From Botrytis cinerea B05.10 (taxonomy: Eukaryota; Ascomycota; Leotiomycetes; Helotiales; Sclerotiniaceae), in contig NC_037314.1 of NCBI RefSeq assembly GCF_000143535.2, positions 1-64,000 of the forward strand: a stretch of 64,000 nt of DNA, given 5' to 3'. Of the stretch, positions 63,440 through 64,000 are shown piece after piece; positions within the stretch are counted from its first letter, which is position 1; every line of letters starts with the position of its first letter. A program made the translations under genes and the position numbers. The notes beneath the pieces were generated by a model. The model did not search any database and was not told the DNA's origin. It was given only the letters and a program-made list of their open reading frames with translations.

Positions 63440-64000
63440 TGTCAGACGTTGTTTGGTCAATTGAGTTGAAAGATTGAAAGGGGCTGCACAAAGGGCTGTG
63501 GAGGCGCGTGTAGGCGTGGAATGTATGATGTATGATGTGCGGTATGATGTCGTCTCTTTTCAGCTAAGGCTCACCAATAACTTGATCTCGTGGAATGCAC
63601 AACGACTATTTCAAGCATTCGCCGAGATTTCTGAATCGTGTTTGATAATGATTGTGGCTTGTAGATTGATCCTTCGTGAAGTTTGATTGCACGTAGATGA
63701 AATGTTTAATGAAGTTCCGGGAGTTGGCTCCGATGATATTTGTTGTGTTGCTGGATGCCCTTCACACCGATGGATCCTAATTTTCCAAATCGAAGCTGGG
63801 AAAAAGATTTCTCAAAGAAAAGACAGGTTAGGTTGGAGTCTGTATGGTAGAGTGGCAGAGAGAGAGAGAGAGGGAAGAACGGAGCGAAAGGACGCTAGCA
63901 TTATCTATCAGCTCCCAGCTCCCAGCTCCCAGCTCCCAGTCCCCAGTTCCCAGTTCCCTCCCAGCTATCCACCGAGCCACCCTCCCACCGAGTCCACCTA
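63440..64000. other. 5' flank of the LITAF gene with microsatellites
   Basis: (GA)n at about 63857-63873 and a CCCAGCT-type 7-bp repeat at about 63909-63960. No gene. Confidence 0.6.

Overview
The window is nuclear DNA of a filamentous ascomycete. Coding genes have short introns (mostly 48-69 bp) with GT/AG ends and CTAAC/CTAAT-type branch points, and the conserved proteins (Ded1-type helicase, Rrp9, proteasome beta-4, Sad1/USP39, Zn2Cys6 factor, LITAF-like protein) are of fungal type. Overall gene style suggests a leotiomycete such as a Sclerotiniaceae species, but that placement is an impression and was not tested.

Layout. Positions 1-5,350 hold small intron-containing minus-strand genes of unknown function (683-1205, 2035-2587, 2879-3514) and a hairpin-bearing minisatellite (3718-5060). 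Positions 5,347-21,079 are a retrotransposon island: an intact Ty3/gypsy chromovirus (5347-11778), a very A+T-rich RIP-like stretch (11779-12798), and an intact Ty1/copia element (12804-21079, TSD GATTT). In both elements the two LTRs read as identical, so both insertions look recent. Each carries, between pol and the 3' LTR, an extra antisense gene for a protein with six clustered cysteines; the copia one contains an intron on the antisense strand. A ~29-bp interrupted palindrome (ATAACTTYGC-N9-GCRAAGTTAT) occurs seven times, only in these two unrelated elements: in all four LTRs, once in frame in each pol ORF, and once just after the copia pol.

Positions 21,100-43,000 are gene-sparse accessory DNA: an aldo-keto reductase, a convergent Zn2Cys6 regulator, a small two-exon protein, a secreted DUF3500 protein, several decayed protein-kinase-like genes, a large coiled-coil protein with an FG-repeat exon, and an alpha/beta-hydrolase pseudogene. 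Positions 43,300-53,300 are a housekeeping block: Sad1/USP39, Rrp9, proteasome beta-4 (start codon split by an intron) and a Ded1-type DEAD-box helicase with a long leader. From 55 kb on come a small secreted cysteine-containing protein, a two-exon basic protein, an M20 amidohydrolase divergent from a short-chain dehydrogenase, and a LITAF-domain membrane protein.

Most worth following up: the palindrome shared by two unrelated retroelements, and the antisense Cys6 genes in the same position of both.
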